From contig JAUYQZ010000007.1 of assembly GCA_030695415.1 (NCBI GenBank), forward strand, positions 1 to 64,000: 64,000 bases of DNA, in the 5' to 3' direction. The stretch comes from Hylemonella sp. GTDB taxonomy: Bacteria > Pseudomonadota > Gammaproteobacteria > Burkholderiales > Burkholderiaceae_C. This document shows, piece after piece, positions 36,974 through 47,225 of this stretch. A program made the position numbers and the translations under genes. The notes under the pieces were generated by a model. That model was not told the origin of the DNA, made no database searches, and was given only the letters and a program-made list of their open reading frames with translations. Within the stretch, counting starts at the first letter, position 1, and each line of letters begins with the position of its first letter.

Positions 36974-38338
36974 TCAGGCCGCCCAGGTGCTGCCGTGCTC
37001 GGGCACCAGCGCCTGCCAGCGCAGTTCGGTTTCGATGCGGTGGCGCAGCCGGTCGGAGGCTTCCATGTCACCGTGGGTGACGAACACGCGACGTGGTGGC
37101 TGGGGCAGGGCGCGCAGCCAGGCCATGAGCTGCCCGGCGTCGGCGTGCGCCGAGGCCGACTGGAGCTGCACGATTTCAGCGCGCACCGGCAGGTCTTGCC
37201 CGTGGATGCGCAGCTGCGTGCCGCCGTTGGCCAGCGTGGCCCCGCGCGTGCCGGGGGCCTGGTAGCCGGTGAGCAGCACCATGTTGCGGTGGTCGCCCAG
37301 GTACTGCACCAGGTGGTGCAACACACGCCCGCCGGTGGCCATGCCGCTGGCGGCCAGGATCACCTTGGGGCCGTGCTGGCGTGCAATGGCCTTGGACTCG
37401 TCGGCTGTGCGCGTCATCTTCGCGACCTGCGACATGGCCTGGCATTGCGCGGCGTTCAACCGGTGCTCGCCCGGATGGCGCGCAAACAGCTCGGTGCTGT
37501 GGATGGCCATGGGGCTGTCGAGGTAGACCGGCAGGCTGTGCGGCAGCTGGCCCGAAGCCTTGAGCTGTGCGATGGCGTGCAGCAGGGCCTGCGCGCGGCC
37601 GACCGCAAACACCGGCACCACGGCCGAGCCACCTCGCGCAGCCACGCGTGTCAAGGCGGGGCCGAGTTCGGCCAGCACGTCTTCGTCGGGGTGGTCGCGG
37701 TCGCCGTAGGTGGACTCACACACCACCACGTCGGCCGTGGGCGGCGCGTCGGGCGCGAGCATCAGCGCGTCGTCGGGGCGGCCAAGGTCGCCCGAGAACA
37801 GGATGCGCCGCCCGCCCACCTCCAGCAGCAGGCTCGCTGCGCCCAGGATGTGGCCCGCGCCCGAGAATTGCGCGGTCCAGCCCTTGAGCGGTTCAAAGGC
37901 CTGGTGCATGGGCACGGTGCGAAACAGCTTGAGGCTTTGAATCGCGTCACTCTCGGTGTAGAGCGGCAGCGCTGGTGAGTGTTTGGAAAAGCCTTTGCGG
38001 TTGGCGAAGGCCGCGTCTTCTTCCTGGATGTGGCCGCTGTCGGGCAACAGGATCTGGGCGAGATCGCGCGTGGCCGGTGTGGACCACACCTTGCCATGAA
38101 AGCCCTCCTTGGCCAGCAGCGGCAAGTAGCCACTGTGGTCCAGGTGCGCGTGGGTGAGCAGCACGGCACCGATGTGGTTGGGCATCACCGGCAGCGGGTC
38201 GCGGTTGCGCAGTCGCAGCTGCTTGTAGCCCTGGAACAAGCCGCAGTCGACCAGCAGGCTCTGGCCCTCGTGCTCAACCAGGTATTTGGAGCCGGTGACC
38301 GTGCCGGCGCCGCCAAGAAATCGGATGTGTACGCTCAT
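36974..38338 (-). CDS. Beta-CASP metallo-beta-lactamase-fold RNA-processing-type hydrolase
   Basis: The 454-residue protein has the zinc motif THAHLDHSG at residues 62-70, an N-terminal LGGAGTVTGSKYLVE, and the beta-CASP elements VYLDSPMA and ASGMATGGRVLHHL. The C-terminal VFVTHGDMEASDRL belongs to the same KH-less CPSF/YsxC-like bacterial group. Family members are endo- or exoribonucleases of RNA processing. I chose the ATG at 38338 (MSVHIRFLGG); an ATG at 38347 adds three residues. It lies downstream of the ZIP gene and a repeat element. Confidence 0.9.
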   Translation of the reverse strand: MSVHIRFLGGAGTVTGSKYLVEHEGQSLLVDCGLFQGYKQLRLRNRDPLPVMPNHIGAVLLTHAHLDHSGYLPLLAKEGFHGKVWSTPATRDLAQILLPDSGHIQEEDAAFANRKGFSKHSPALPLYTESDAIQSLKLFRTVPMHQAFEPLKGWTAQFSGAGHILGAASLLLEVGGRRILFSGDLGRPDDALMLAPDAPPTADVVVCESTYGDRDHPDEDVLAELGPALTRVAARGGSAVVPVFAVGRAQALLHAIAQLKASGQLPHSLPVYLDSPMAIHSTELFARHPGEHRLNAAQCQAMSQVAKMTRTADESKAIARQHGPKVILAASGMATGGRVLHHLVQYLGDHRNMVLLTGYQAPGTRGATLANGGTQLRIHGQDLPVRAEIVQLQSASAHADAGQLMAWLRALPQPPRRVFVTHGDMEASDRLRHRIETELRWQALVPEHGSTWAA

Positions 38339-38348
38339 GCAGGTCATC

Positions 38349-38455
38349 TTACGCCCCGCCTCTCGGCTTCAGAGGGCCGCCGTGCCGGGCCGCTCCCAAA
38401 CAAGGCCGCGCCCCTCGGGGGCAGCGACCCACGCAGCGACGGAGCGTGGGGGTCA
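38349..38455 (-). repeat. GC-rich hairpin repeat, copy B
   Basis: Read on the minus strand, the sequence from the ZIP stop codon onward is GACCCCCACGCTC, then TCGCTGCCCCCGAGGGGCGC, a hairpin, and a trailing GC-rich part. The first two modules match copy A at 18121-18206 in order and sequence. It fills the gap between the ZIP gene and the metallohydrolase gene. Confidence 0.6.
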
Positions 38456-39469
38456 ACTCAAAACCGCATCCAACAGCAACATGAAGATGAAGCCTGCGAG
38501 CAGCGTCGCTGTGGCCATGGTCTCGAAGCCGTTGCGGTGCGTCTCGGGAATGATCTCGTGGCTCACCACAAAGAGCATGGCGCCCGCCGCCAGTGCGAGA
38601 CCCAGCGGATAGAACACCGGCACGCTGCCCAGCACCACCAGACCGACGATGGCTCCCAGCGGTTCGGCCAGGCCCGTGAGCGCTGCCACGCCCCACGCCT
38701 GCGCCGCGCTGCGGCCCAGCGTGCGCAGCGCCATGGCCACGATCAGGCCTTCGGGCATGTTCTGCAGCCCGATGGCCAACGCCACCGACGCACCGGCCTG
38801 CGCACCGCCTGGCTCTCCAACACCCGCGTAAGCCGCGCCGACGGCAAGACCCTCGGGCACGTTGTGGATCAGGATGGCCAGCACCATGAGCTTCGCGCGC
38901 TGCACAGCGGCGCTGTCGTTCCGTGCGCCCCAGGCGCCGGTATGACCGAGTGCCGCTGGTGGCAGCACCGCGTGTTCGTGGGGCGTGAAGCGGTCGATCG
39001 CCAACATCAGGCCCATGCCGAGTGCCAGGCCCACACCGCTGAGGGCCGCCGCGCCGGTGGCCCCACCGGTCATGCCGGCAAACAGGGTGCGCCCGGCATC
39101 GAGTGAGGGCAACAGCAGCGCGAAGATGGCCGCGGCCAGCATGATGCCGGCCGAGAAAGACATCAACGCAGCCTCTTGCAACTTGCTCACCCGCTGTACC
39201 AGAAACACCGGCAGCGCGCCCACGGCCGTGGCCACCGCTGCGAGCAGCGAGGCCTGCACACCGGCGGCCATGGCGCTGCCGTTGTCGGCGGCCGTCCACC
39301 AGGCGCGGGTGGGCGCCCAGAAGGTGCTGAGCGCGGCCAGGCCCGCCATCACCAGCAGGCCGGCACCCAAGGCCAACAGCGCGTTGCGCAGCGCGTGGGC
39401 GGGCACCTGCAGATCGAATTCCTGCAACTGGGCCCAGACGGGTCGGACTTGTCGGATCAGGGCGGCCAT
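38453..39469 (-). CDS. ZIP family divalent metal transporter (GufA-like)
   Basis: The 338-residue membrane protein has eight or nine helices and the ZIP metal-binding signatures HNVPEGLAVGAAY and NMPEGLIVAMALR, plus SHEIIPETHRNG near the C-terminus. It should import zinc or a related divalent cation. The cytoplasmic loop before the first HNVPEG contains HEHAVLPPAALGHTG. I start at the ATG at 39469 (MAALIRQVRPVW); upstream open codons are cysteine-rich and unlikely. Its upstream region holds an inverted repeat at 39531-39546. Confidence 0.92.
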   Translation of the reverse strand: MAALIRQVRPVWAQLQEFDLQVPAHALRNALLALGAGLLVMAGLAALSTFWAPTRAWWTAADNGSAMAAGVQASLLAAVATAVGALPVFLVQRVSKLQEAALMSFSAGIMLAAAIFALLLPSLDAGRTLFAGMTGGATGAAALSGVGLALGMGLMLAIDRFTPHEHAVLPPAALGHTGAWGARNDSAAVQRAKLMVLAILIHNVPEGLAVGAAYAGVGEPGGAQAGASVALAIGLQNMPEGLIVAMALRTLGRSAAQAWGVAALTGLAEPLGAIVGLVVLGSVPVFYPLGLALAAGAMLFVVSHEIIPETHRNGFETMATATLLAGFIFMLLLDAVLS

Positions 39470-39530
39470 GGAAACCTCACAAACGGAAAAACAGACACGG
39501 CAGTCAGTTTGACAAAAACTATCGACATAA

Positions 39531-39546
39531 GCCAATCGATATTGGC
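39531..39546. promoter_or_regulatory. Inverted repeat upstream of the ZIP gene
   Basis: GCCAAT-CGAT-ATTGGC is a perfect 6-bp dyad with a 4-base centre, and a related half-site CTATCGA lies just toward the gene at 39520-39526. It sits 62-77 bases before the ZIP start in an AT-rich patch, so a regulator site is plausible. I cannot assign the regulator. Confidence 0.4.
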
Positions 39547-39571
39547 AATGAGGCGCATAGATGCGCAGCAG

Positions 39572-39602
39572 AAAAAAAGGGGCGCCGCTCAAGCGGCGCC
39601 CC
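39572..39602 (-). terminator. Rho-independent terminator of the dnaJ transcript
   Basis: GGGGCGCCGC (39579-39588), loop TCAA and GCGGCGCCCC (39593-39602) form a 10-bp perfect stem. On the minus strand it is followed by seven T residues (39572-39578), so it ends leftward transcription 24 bases past the dnaJ stop. Confidence 0.92.
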
Positions 39603-39625
39603 CGATGCGTTCATGAAGCCGGTCT

Positions 39626-40759
39626 TCAGCTGAAGAACGACTTCGCTTTTTCGAACCATCCCTTGTCGTTCGGGCTGTGCTTGTGGCCACCCTTCTTGAA
39701 CGACTCGTCCAGCTCCTTGAGCAGCTTGCGCTGGTGCTCGGTGAGCTTGATGGGCGTTTCCACCGCCACGTGGCAGTACAGGTCGCCGGGGTAGCTGCTG
39801 CGCACGCCTTTGACACCCTTGCCGCGCAGGCGGAAGGTCTTGCCGCTCTGGGTGCCTTCGGGCAGGTCGATGGTGGCCTTGCCTTGCAGCGTGGGCACGT
39901 CGATCTCGCCACCCAGGGCCGCGGTGGTCATGGGCACAGGCACGGTGCAATGCAGGTCGTCGCCGTCGCGCTCGAAGATGTCGTGCTTGCGCAGGCGCAC
40001 TTCGATGTAGAGGTCGCCCGACGGGCCGCCGTTCTGGCCGGGCTCACCGTTGCCGGTGCTGCGGATGCGCTGGCCGTCGTCGATGCCGGCGGGGATCTTG
40101 ATCTCCAGCGTTTTCTGCTTCTTGATCTTGCCCTGGCCGTGGCAGGTGGGGCAGGGCTCGGGAATGATCTTGCCGGTGCCGCTGCACTGCGGGCAGGTCT
40201 GCTGCACGCTAAAGAATCCCTGGCGCATCTGCACCGAGCCCTGGCCGTGGCAGGTGCTGCAGGTCTTGACGCTGGTGCCGGGTTTGGCGCCGGTGCCGGT
40301 GCAGGTTTCGCAGTCGTCCCAGCTCGGAATCCGGATCTGCGTGTCCTTGCCGCCAGCCGCTTCCTCGAGCGAGATTTCCATCGCGTACGACAGGTCGGCG
40401 CCGCGGTAGACCTGGCGACCGTTGCGCTGACCGCGCGCGCCACCGAAGATGTCGCCAAAGATGTCGCCGAACGACTCGGAGAAGCCGCCAAAGCCTTCTG
40501 CGCCGGCCGCACCACCGCGCAGGTTGGGGTCCACGCCGGCGTGCCCGTATTGGTCGTAAGCCGCTTTCTTCTGCGGGTCGGACAGCATCTCGTAGGCCTC
40601 TTTGGCCTCCTTGAAGCGCTCTTCCGCTGCCTTGGCCGCATCGCCCTGGTTGCGGTCGGGGTGGTGCTTCATCGCCAGCTTGCGATACGCCTTCTTGATC
40701 TCGTCGTCGCCGGCGTTCTTGGGCACGCCCAGCACTTCGTAAAAATCGCGTTTAGCCAT
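39626..40759 (-). CDS. dnaJ: Chaperone protein DnaJ
   Basis: DnaJ is the Hsp40 co-chaperone that stimulates DnaK ATPase and presents unfolded substrates. The 377-residue protein has the J domain with His33-Pro34-Asp35 in MKHHPDRN, a Gly/Phe-rich linker (about 75-105), and four zinc repeats [24 protein letters not shown] and CPTCHGQG. The C-terminal substrate-binding domain completes it. The start at 40759 gives [12 protein letters not shown], the family N-terminus. It is the last gene of the grpE-dnaK-dnaJ operon. Confidence 0.98.
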   Translation of the reverse strand: MAKRDFYEVLGVPKNAGDDEIKKAYRKLAMKHHPDRNQGDAAKAAEERFKEAKEAYEMLSDPQKKAAYDQYGHAGVDPNLRGGAAGAEGFGGFSESFGDIFGDIFGGARGQRNGRQVYRGADLSYAMEISLEEAAGGKDTQIRIPSWDDCETCTGTGAKPGTSVKTCSTCHGQGSVQMRQGFFSVQQTCPQCSGTGKIIPEPCPTCHGQGKIKKQKTLEIKIPAGIDDGQRIRSTGNGEPGQNGGPSGDLYIEVRLRKHDIFERDGDDLHCTVPVPMTTAALGGEIDVPTLQGKATIDLPEGTQSGKTFRLRGKGVKGVRSSYPGDLYCHVAVETPIKLTEHQRKLLKELDESFKKGGHKHSPNDKGWFEKAKSFFS

Positions 40760-40801
40760 GGTCTTTGGGGAACGGTCCCCGGGGTTCGGTTGGAACACAA
40801 A

Positions 40802-40829
40802 CGCCGCGGCAGGTTGCCCTGACGCGGCG
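40802..40829 (-). terminator. Hairpin in the dnaK-dnaJ gap, possible attenuator
   Basis: CGCCGCG (40802-40808) pairs with CGCGGCG (40823-40829), and CAGG with CCTG inside, giving an interrupted 11-bp stem around TTGC. On the minus strand only TTTGTGTT follows, so termination would be partial. It could set a lower level of DnaJ than DnaK. Confidence 0.45.
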
Positions 40830-40851
40830 GATGATCGAAAGGCTCAGCCGA

Positions 40852-42783
<1,932 letters not shown>

Positions 42784-42821
42784 GTTGTGACTCCGTGTAG
42801 AAAAAAGATTGTTGAAAACGA

Positions 42822-42841
42822 TGTGGATGAGGTGTGGATAA
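42822..42841 (-). promoter_or_regulatory. Tandem DnaA-box-like 9-mers before dnaK
   Basis: On the minus strand TTATCCACA (42833-42841) is an exact consensus DnaA box and TCATCCACA (42822-42830) differs by one base, with two bases between them. They lie 39-58 bases before the dnaK start. Binding has not been shown; chance matches to one box are possible, two in tandem less so. Confidence 0.4.
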
Positions 42842-42878
42842 GTCGGGCTCTTTTCAAGAGCGCGACCGCACCGAAAAC

Positions 42879-43445
42879 TTATTTGGGCGCGGTGACCGTG
42901 ACCAGGGCCGGGCGCAACACGCGGTCGGCGATGGAGTAGCCCTTTTGCAGGACGCTCACCACGGTGTTGGGCTCCTGATCGGCCGGCACCATGCTGATGG
43001 CCTGGTGCTGGTGCGGATCGAACTTGGTGGAACCGGCCGGGTTGATCTCCAGCACGCGGTGGCGCTCCAGTGCGCTCTTGAGCTGCTTGAGCGTGGCCTC
43101 GGACCCTTCGCGCAGTTGCTCACGGGTGGCCTCGGTGATGGCCAGGCCAGCTTCCAGGCTGTCGGCCACCGGCAGCAGGCTTTCGGCAAAACTCTCCACC
43201 GCGAACTTGCGCGACTTGCTGATTTCTTCCTCGGCGCGGCGGCGGGTGTTCTCGGCCTCGGCCTTGGCGCGCAGGAACTGCTCGGCCAGATCGGCGTTTT
43301 GTGCCTTGAGGGTGGCGACTTCGTGGCTCAGGGCATTCATGGCTTCCGCCTCGGCCACTGCGGCGGCCGCCATCGCCTCTTCGGGGCTCATGGGCGCACT
43401 GGTGTCCGGGGAGGCGTTGTCAGCGGGCTGGTTGTCTTGGCTCAT
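42879..43445 (-). CDS. grpE: Nucleotide exchange factor GrpE
   Basis: GrpE releases ADP from DnaK. The 188-residue protein has an acidic, disordered N-terminus (about 1-35), a long coiled-coil helix (about 40-100, with [20 protein letters not shown]), and the C-terminal beta wing ending [20 protein letters not shown]. The start at 43445 ([10 protein letters not shown]) was chosen over upstream open codons. It is the first gene of the heat-shock operon and has a sigma-32 promoter about 50 bases upstream. Confidence 0.97.
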   Translation of the reverse strand: MSQDNQPADNASPDTSAPMSPEEAMAAAAVAEAEAMNALSHEVATLKAQNADLAEQFLRAKAEAENTRRRAEEEISKSRKFAVESFAESLLPVADSLEAGLAITEATREQLREGSEATLKQLKSALERHRVLEINPAGSTKFDPHQHQAISMVPADQEPNTVVSVLQKGYSIADRVLRPALVTVTAPK

Positions 43446-43502
43446 GGAAGTGAATGGAAAAGTTCGTGAAAAGGGTCGGCAACGCAGGCCGTAGGCGGTC
43501 AC

Positions 43503-43528
43503 ATGGGGGCGGTGGGCCCGGTTTCAAG
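43503..43528 (-). promoter_or_regulatory. Sigma-32 (RpoH) heat-shock promoter of grpE-dnaK-dnaJ
   Basis: On the minus strand CCTTGAAA (-35, core 43523-43528) and CCCCATGT (-10, core 43503-43508) are separated by 14 bases. Both match the E. coli sigma-32 consensus (CTTGAA, 13-17 bases, CCCCAT). The predicted start is near 43496, about 50 bases before grpE. Confidence 0.85.
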
Positions 43529-43602
43529 GAGGCGACAGTGCTTGTGCTGCAAGGGGCCCACAATCGGCCCCTTTCCAACAGACGACTCAACAGGTTGAAC
43601 CC

Positions 43603-44454
43603 ATGAAACTCTTTCGCCATGGACCCGCGGGTGCCGAGAAACCCGGTCTGATTGACGCCAGCGGCACGCTGCGCGATCTCTCGGGTGTGGTGACCGACAT
43701 CCACCCGGCCACCCTGGGGCGTGATTCTATGGCCCGGCTGGCCGCGCTCGACCCGACCGGCCTGCCCGCCGTGCCGCCAGGCACGCGTTTGGGCCCCTGC
43801 GTGGGCGGTGTGGGCAACGTGATCGGGATCGGCCTGAACTACGCCGACCACGCGGCCGAAGCCGGACTGAAGCCACCAGGCCAGCCCATCGTGTTCAACA
43901 AACACAGTGGTGCCATCTGTGGTCCGAACGACGACGTCTGGCTGCCGCCGGGCGCGCAGAAGCTGGACTGGGAGGTGGAACTGGGCATCGTGATCGGCCG
44001 GCGCGCCTTCCACGTGAGCGAAGACGATGCGCTGGACTGCGTGGCCGGCTTCTGCCTGGTCAACGACGTGTCCGAGCGCGCTTACCAGATGGAATATGAA
44101 GGCCAGTGGGCCAAGGGAAAGAGCTACCCCACACACTGCCCCATCGGTCCCTGGCTGGTCACGCCCGACGAACTGCGCGATCCGCAAGACGTGGACCTGT
44201 GGCTTGAAGTGAACGGGGAGCGACGTCAGACCGGCAACACCCGCACCATGATCTTCGGCGTGAAGACCATCGTGAGCTACCTCAGCCGATTCATGGCGCT
44301 GCAGCCCGGCGACGTGATTCCCACCGGCACGCCGCCGGGCGTGGGCATGGGCCACAAGCCGCCGATGTACCTCAAGGTGGGGGACGTGATGACCTTGGGC
44401 GCGCGAGGCCTGGGTGAGCAGCGCCAGGTGGTGGTGGCGAGCCCCGGCGCCTGA
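43603..44454 (+). CDS. Fumarylacetoacetate hydrolase family protein
   Basis: The 283-residue protein has the FAH fold core: GIGLNYADHAAEAG, FNKHSGAICGPND, and the metal-binding acidic residues Glu124 and Glu126 in DWEVELGIVIG and Asp155 in LVNDVSERAYQ. The C-terminus has GDVIPTGTPPGVGMGH. Members hydrolyse or decarboxylate beta-diketo or 2-oxo acids in aromatic degradation; the exact substrate is open. It is divergent from grpE and convergent with the HxlR gene, whose stop directly abuts its own. Confidence 0.92.
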   Translation: MKLFRHGPAGAEKPGLIDASGTLRDLSGVVTDIHPATLGRDSMARLAALDPTGLPAVPPGTRLGPCVGGVGNVIGIGLNYADHAAEAGLKPPGQPIVFNKHSGAICGPNDDVWLPPGAQKLDWEVELGIVIGRRAFHVSEDDALDCVAGFCLVNDVSERAYQMEYEGQWAKGKSYPTHCPIGPWLVTPDELRDPQDVDLWLEVNGERRQTGNTRTMIFGVKTIVSYLSRFMALQPGDVIPTGTPPGVGMGHKPPMYLKVGDVMTLGARGLGEQRQVVVASPGA

Positions 44455-44466
44455 TCAGGCGCCGGG
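44443..44466. other. 24-bp perfect palindrome spanning two convergent stop codons
   Basis: CCCGGCGCCTGATCAGGCGC plus CGGG is fully self-complementary. Its centre TGATCA holds the FAH-family stop (TGA) and the HxlR stop (TCA on the plus strand). It could fold in either mRNA, but there is no T tract. Confidence 0.7.
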
Positions 44467-44793
44467 CTGTTGCGGCGCGGCGCTGGCCGCCACCCGGGCC
44501 TGCTGGTGCGCCCATTTGCCCGCGAACTGTTGCACTTCGCTCAGGCGGCGCGCCAGCTCGGCCCCCTGGGTGGTGAGGCGGTAGCCGTGGCCGCTGTGGT
44601 CCACCAGGCGGGCTGAGCGCAGTTCCTTGATGCGGGTGTTCAGGGTGTTGGGTGTGACGCCGCCCACGCTGTCCTGCAGCAGGCGGAAGGTCTGGGGGTG
44701 GCCGTCGGAGAGCGCCCAGATCACCCGCATGGCGTAGCGCGATTCCAGCAGGTCGAAGAGCTGGATCACGGCAGCGTTGTCTTTGGCACTCAT
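44455..44793 (-). CDS. HxlR family winged-helix transcriptional regulator
   Basis: The 112-residue protein has the HxlR-type winged helix: LLESRYAMRVIWALSDGHPQ, then LNTRIKELRSARLVDHSGHG and YRLTTQGAELARRLSEVQQF. It lacks an obvious ligand domain. The start at 44793 follows AGGAGAATCCGC, a clear ribosome-binding site. In the 134-base upstream gap to the MarR gene there is a GCTA-N9-TAGC dyad around 44854-44870 that could be its own site. The target genes are unknown. Confidence 0.85.
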   Translation of the reverse strand: MSAKDNAAVIQLFDLLESRYAMRVIWALSDGHPQTFRLLQDSVGGVTPNTLNTRIKELRSARLVDHSGHGYRLTTQGAELARRLSEVQQFAGKWAHQQARVAASAAPQQPGA

Positions 44794-44927
44794 GCGGATT
44801 CTCCTGGGGGCCTTTCGAAGGCCCGAAAGAGAACTATAGAGACGAAGGCGAGCTGCTACCAGTTTGCTAGCTGCGTGCGCTGCAGCAATGTGGCGCAAAG
44901 AACGACGCTACGGATTTACCCGGATTG

Positions 44928-45491
44928 TCAGGCGCTCGGGCGGCGGTAGACCTTGCGCAGCAAGGTGCTGAGCGTGTGCAGCTCGGCCGGCGTGAGGGCG
45001 TGCGTGGCTTCCTGCTCCAGTTCGGTGGCCGTCTTTTGGGCTTGGATGTGCAGTCGCTGGCCCGCCAGCGTGAGGTGCAGGCCTTGCGCGCGGCGGTCGG
45101 TGGGGTGGGGCTGGCGTTCGATCAGGCCGCGCTTGTGCAGCGCCTTGACCATGCCCACCAGGTTGGGCGGCAGGATGTCCAGCGCGACGCAGATCTGGCG
45201 CGAGGTCACGCCAGGGTTGTGCGCCACCACGGTGAGCACCGAAAAGTCGACCGGGCGCAGATCGTAGGGCGCCATGCGTCGCAGGAAGAGCGCAATGATG
45301 GTCAGCGCGGCGCGGCGCGCGTTGTAGCCCAGCAGGGTTTCCAGGTACGAGGTGTCGACCTCGGGGGCATCGCCCGCCCCGCTGCCGGTGGCGCCATCGA
45401 CCAGCAGGCTCTCGCTGGTGTCGTTCTTGCGCGGACCGCGGGGGCGGCGCATGGCATTGGCGGTTGAGGTGGGCGTGGAAGTCTCGGGCAT
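44928..45491 (-). CDS. MarR family transcriptional regulator of the catabolic operon
   Basis: The 187-residue protein has a MarR winged-helix core at about residues 48-170: RPVDFSVLTVVAHNPGVTSR, ICVALDILPPNLVGMVKALH and LIERQPHPTDRRAQGLHLTL with the wing. The first 45 residues are an extra hydrophilic tail. It is the last gene of the leftward operon, four bases after the acyl-CoA dehydrogenase stop. MarR proteins next to CoA-ligase operons usually respond to the aryl-CoA product, and the palindrome at 53571-53589 is the likely target (inference). Confidence 0.9.
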   Translation of the reverse strand: MPETSTPTSTANAMRRPRGPRKNDTSESLLVDGATGSGAGDAPEVDTSYLETLLGYNARRAALTIIALFLRRMAPYDLRPVDFSVLTVVAHNPGVTSRQICVALDILPPNLVGMVKALHKRGLIERQPHPTDRRAQGLHLTLAGQRLHIQAQKTATELEQEATHALTPAELHTLSTLLRKVYRRPSA

Positions 45492-45495
45492 GGCG

Positions 45496-47208
45496 TCAGA
45501 GCATAGCCGGGGCGCTCTGCCCGGCCGTCAAAGTGGTGTTCATCATGCCCATGCGCATGTCGAATTCGGGCCATACCCAGCGCCAGAACGCGGCGTGTGC
45601 GGTGGCATCAGCGTGGGGTGCGGTGGCCAGGCGGTCCCAGGCCCAGGCCATGAGCAGCAGGGCGAGCGCGCGCAGGAAATCGTCGGCGAGCCAGAAGGGC
45701 TGGTCCGGCGCTGCGTCCGACTCGCTGGTGCGCGGCAGCACCTGTTCGCGCACGAAGGCGCTGAAGGCGTGCAGCGCCAGCCGGGTGCGGGGGTTTTGGC
45801 CGGGTTCGGCGGCGAGCTCGGCAAGCAGGGTTTGCAGGGCCGCGGCGCCATCGGGCAGGGTCTTGCGCACCAGCAGGTCGATCGCCTGGATCTCGTTCGT
45901 GCCCTCGTAAATCATGGCCACGCGCGCGTCGCGCACATGCTGTTCGATACCCCATTCGCGGACATAGCCGTGGCCGCCGAACACCTGCAGGCACGCGCTG
46001 GCGCCGGTGAAGGCCTGCTCGGTCCAGGCCGACTTGAGCACCGGGGTGACCAGGCTGCACCAGCGCGCGGCGGCTTCGCGGCGTGCGGTGTCGGGGTGGT
46101 GTTTCTGCAGGTCAAGTTCGAGCGCGGTGCGGTAAGCGATCACGCGCCCGGCGTCGATCCAGGCACGCTGGGTCTGGAGGATGCGCTGCATGGCCGGGTG
46201 CATGGCGATCACGTCGGCCGCGCCCGCCTTGCTGCTGCTGCCTGGCGCGCGCATCTGCCGACGCTCCTTCGCGTAGGCATCGGCTTTCTGCCACGCGGCC
46301 TCCAGCAGACCAATGCCTTGCAGGCCGACCAGCAGGCGCGCGGCGTTCATCATCACGAACATGGCGTTCAGCCCTTTGCCCGGCTCGCCCACGATGGACG
46401 CAGAGGCTTCGTCAAACCGCATCACGCAGGTCGGGCTGGCGTGAATGCCCATCTTCTCCTCAATGCGTTCGCAGTGAACTGAACTCCGCACGCCGTCTTC
46501 GTGAAATTTCGGCACGAGGAACAGCGACAGGCCTTTGGGCCCCGGCGGTCCGTCCGGCAAGCGGGCCAGCACGAGGTGCACGATGTTGTCGGTGAGGTCG
46601 TGCTCACCGCCCGAGATGAAGATCTTGGTGCCGCTGAGTGCAAAGCGCCCGTCGGGCAGCGGCACGGCCTTGGTCTGCACCAGGCCCAGGTCGCTGCCGG
46701 CGTGGGGTTCGGTCAGGCACATGGTGGCCAGCCACTCACCGCTGGCCAGCTTGGCCAGGTAGCGCGCTTTCAGTTCGGTGCTGCCGTGGTGGCGAATGCA
46801 TTCGTAGGCGCCGTGCAGCAGGCCGGGCGCCATGGTCCAGCCGTGGTTGGCGGCGTTCAGCATCTCGTGCAGAACGGCCTCCACCACGGTGGGCAAACCC
46901 TGGCCGCCGTCTTCCACCGCGCAGGCCAGCGAAGGCCAGCCTGCTTGCCAGAACGCCTGGTACGCATCGCGAAACCCTGGCGGCATGATGACCGCGCCCG
47001 CCTTGAACTGCGCGCCCACCGCATCGCCGCTCTGGTTCAGCGGGGCAACCACCTCGCCGACGAACTTGCCGGCTTCCCCCAGCACCTGTTGCAAGAGCGC
47101 GGCGTCAAAGTCGGCGAAGGCCGGCAGGGCGGCAAGTTGCTCGCTCACCTTCAACACGCCGTCGAGGATGCGCAGGCTGGCTTCGGGCTGCGGTTGGTAG
47201 TCACTCAT
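45496..47208 (-). CDS. Acyl-CoA dehydrogenase (long form with C-terminal extension)
   Basis: The 570-residue FAD enzyme shows [20 protein letters not shown] (flavin and substrate loop), [17 protein letters not shown], and [20 protein letters not shown] with [18 protein letters not shown]-terminal helical extension of about 110 residues puts it in the DmdC/long acyl-CoA dehydrogenase group. In this operon it may desaturate an aryl-propionyl-CoA. The ATG at 47208 ([12 protein letters not shown]) is preceded by a short gap from the Bug gene. Confidence 0.9.
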   Translation of the reverse strand: MSDYQPQPEASLRILDGVLKVSEQLAALPAFADFDAALLQQVLGEAGKFVGEVVAPLNQSGDAVGAQFKAGAVIMPPGFRDAYQAFWQAGWPSLACAVEDGGQGLPTVVEAVLHEMLNAANHGWTMAPGLLHGAYECIRHHGSTELKARYLAKLASGEWLATMCLTEPHAGSDLGLVQTKAVPLPDGRFALSGTKIFISGGEHDLTDNIVHLVLARLPDGPPGPKGLSLFLVPKFHEDGVRSSVHCERIEEKMGIHASPTCVMRFDEASASIVGEPGKGLNAMFVMMNAARLLVGLQGIGLLEAAWQKADAYAKERRQMRAPGSSSKAGAADVIAMHPAMQRILQTQRAWIDAGRVIAYRTALELDLQKHHPDTARREAAARWCSLVTPVLKSAWTEQAFTGASACLQVFGGHGYVREWGIEQHVRDARVAMIYEGTNEIQAIDLLVRKTLPDGAAALQTLLAELAAEPGQNPRTRLALHAFSAFVREQVLPRTSESDAAPDQPFWLADDFLRALALLLMAWAWDRLATAPHADATAHAAFWRWVWPEFDMRMGMMNTTLTAGQSAPAML

Positions 47209-47225
47209 GGGCGCGGTTCCCGGGT

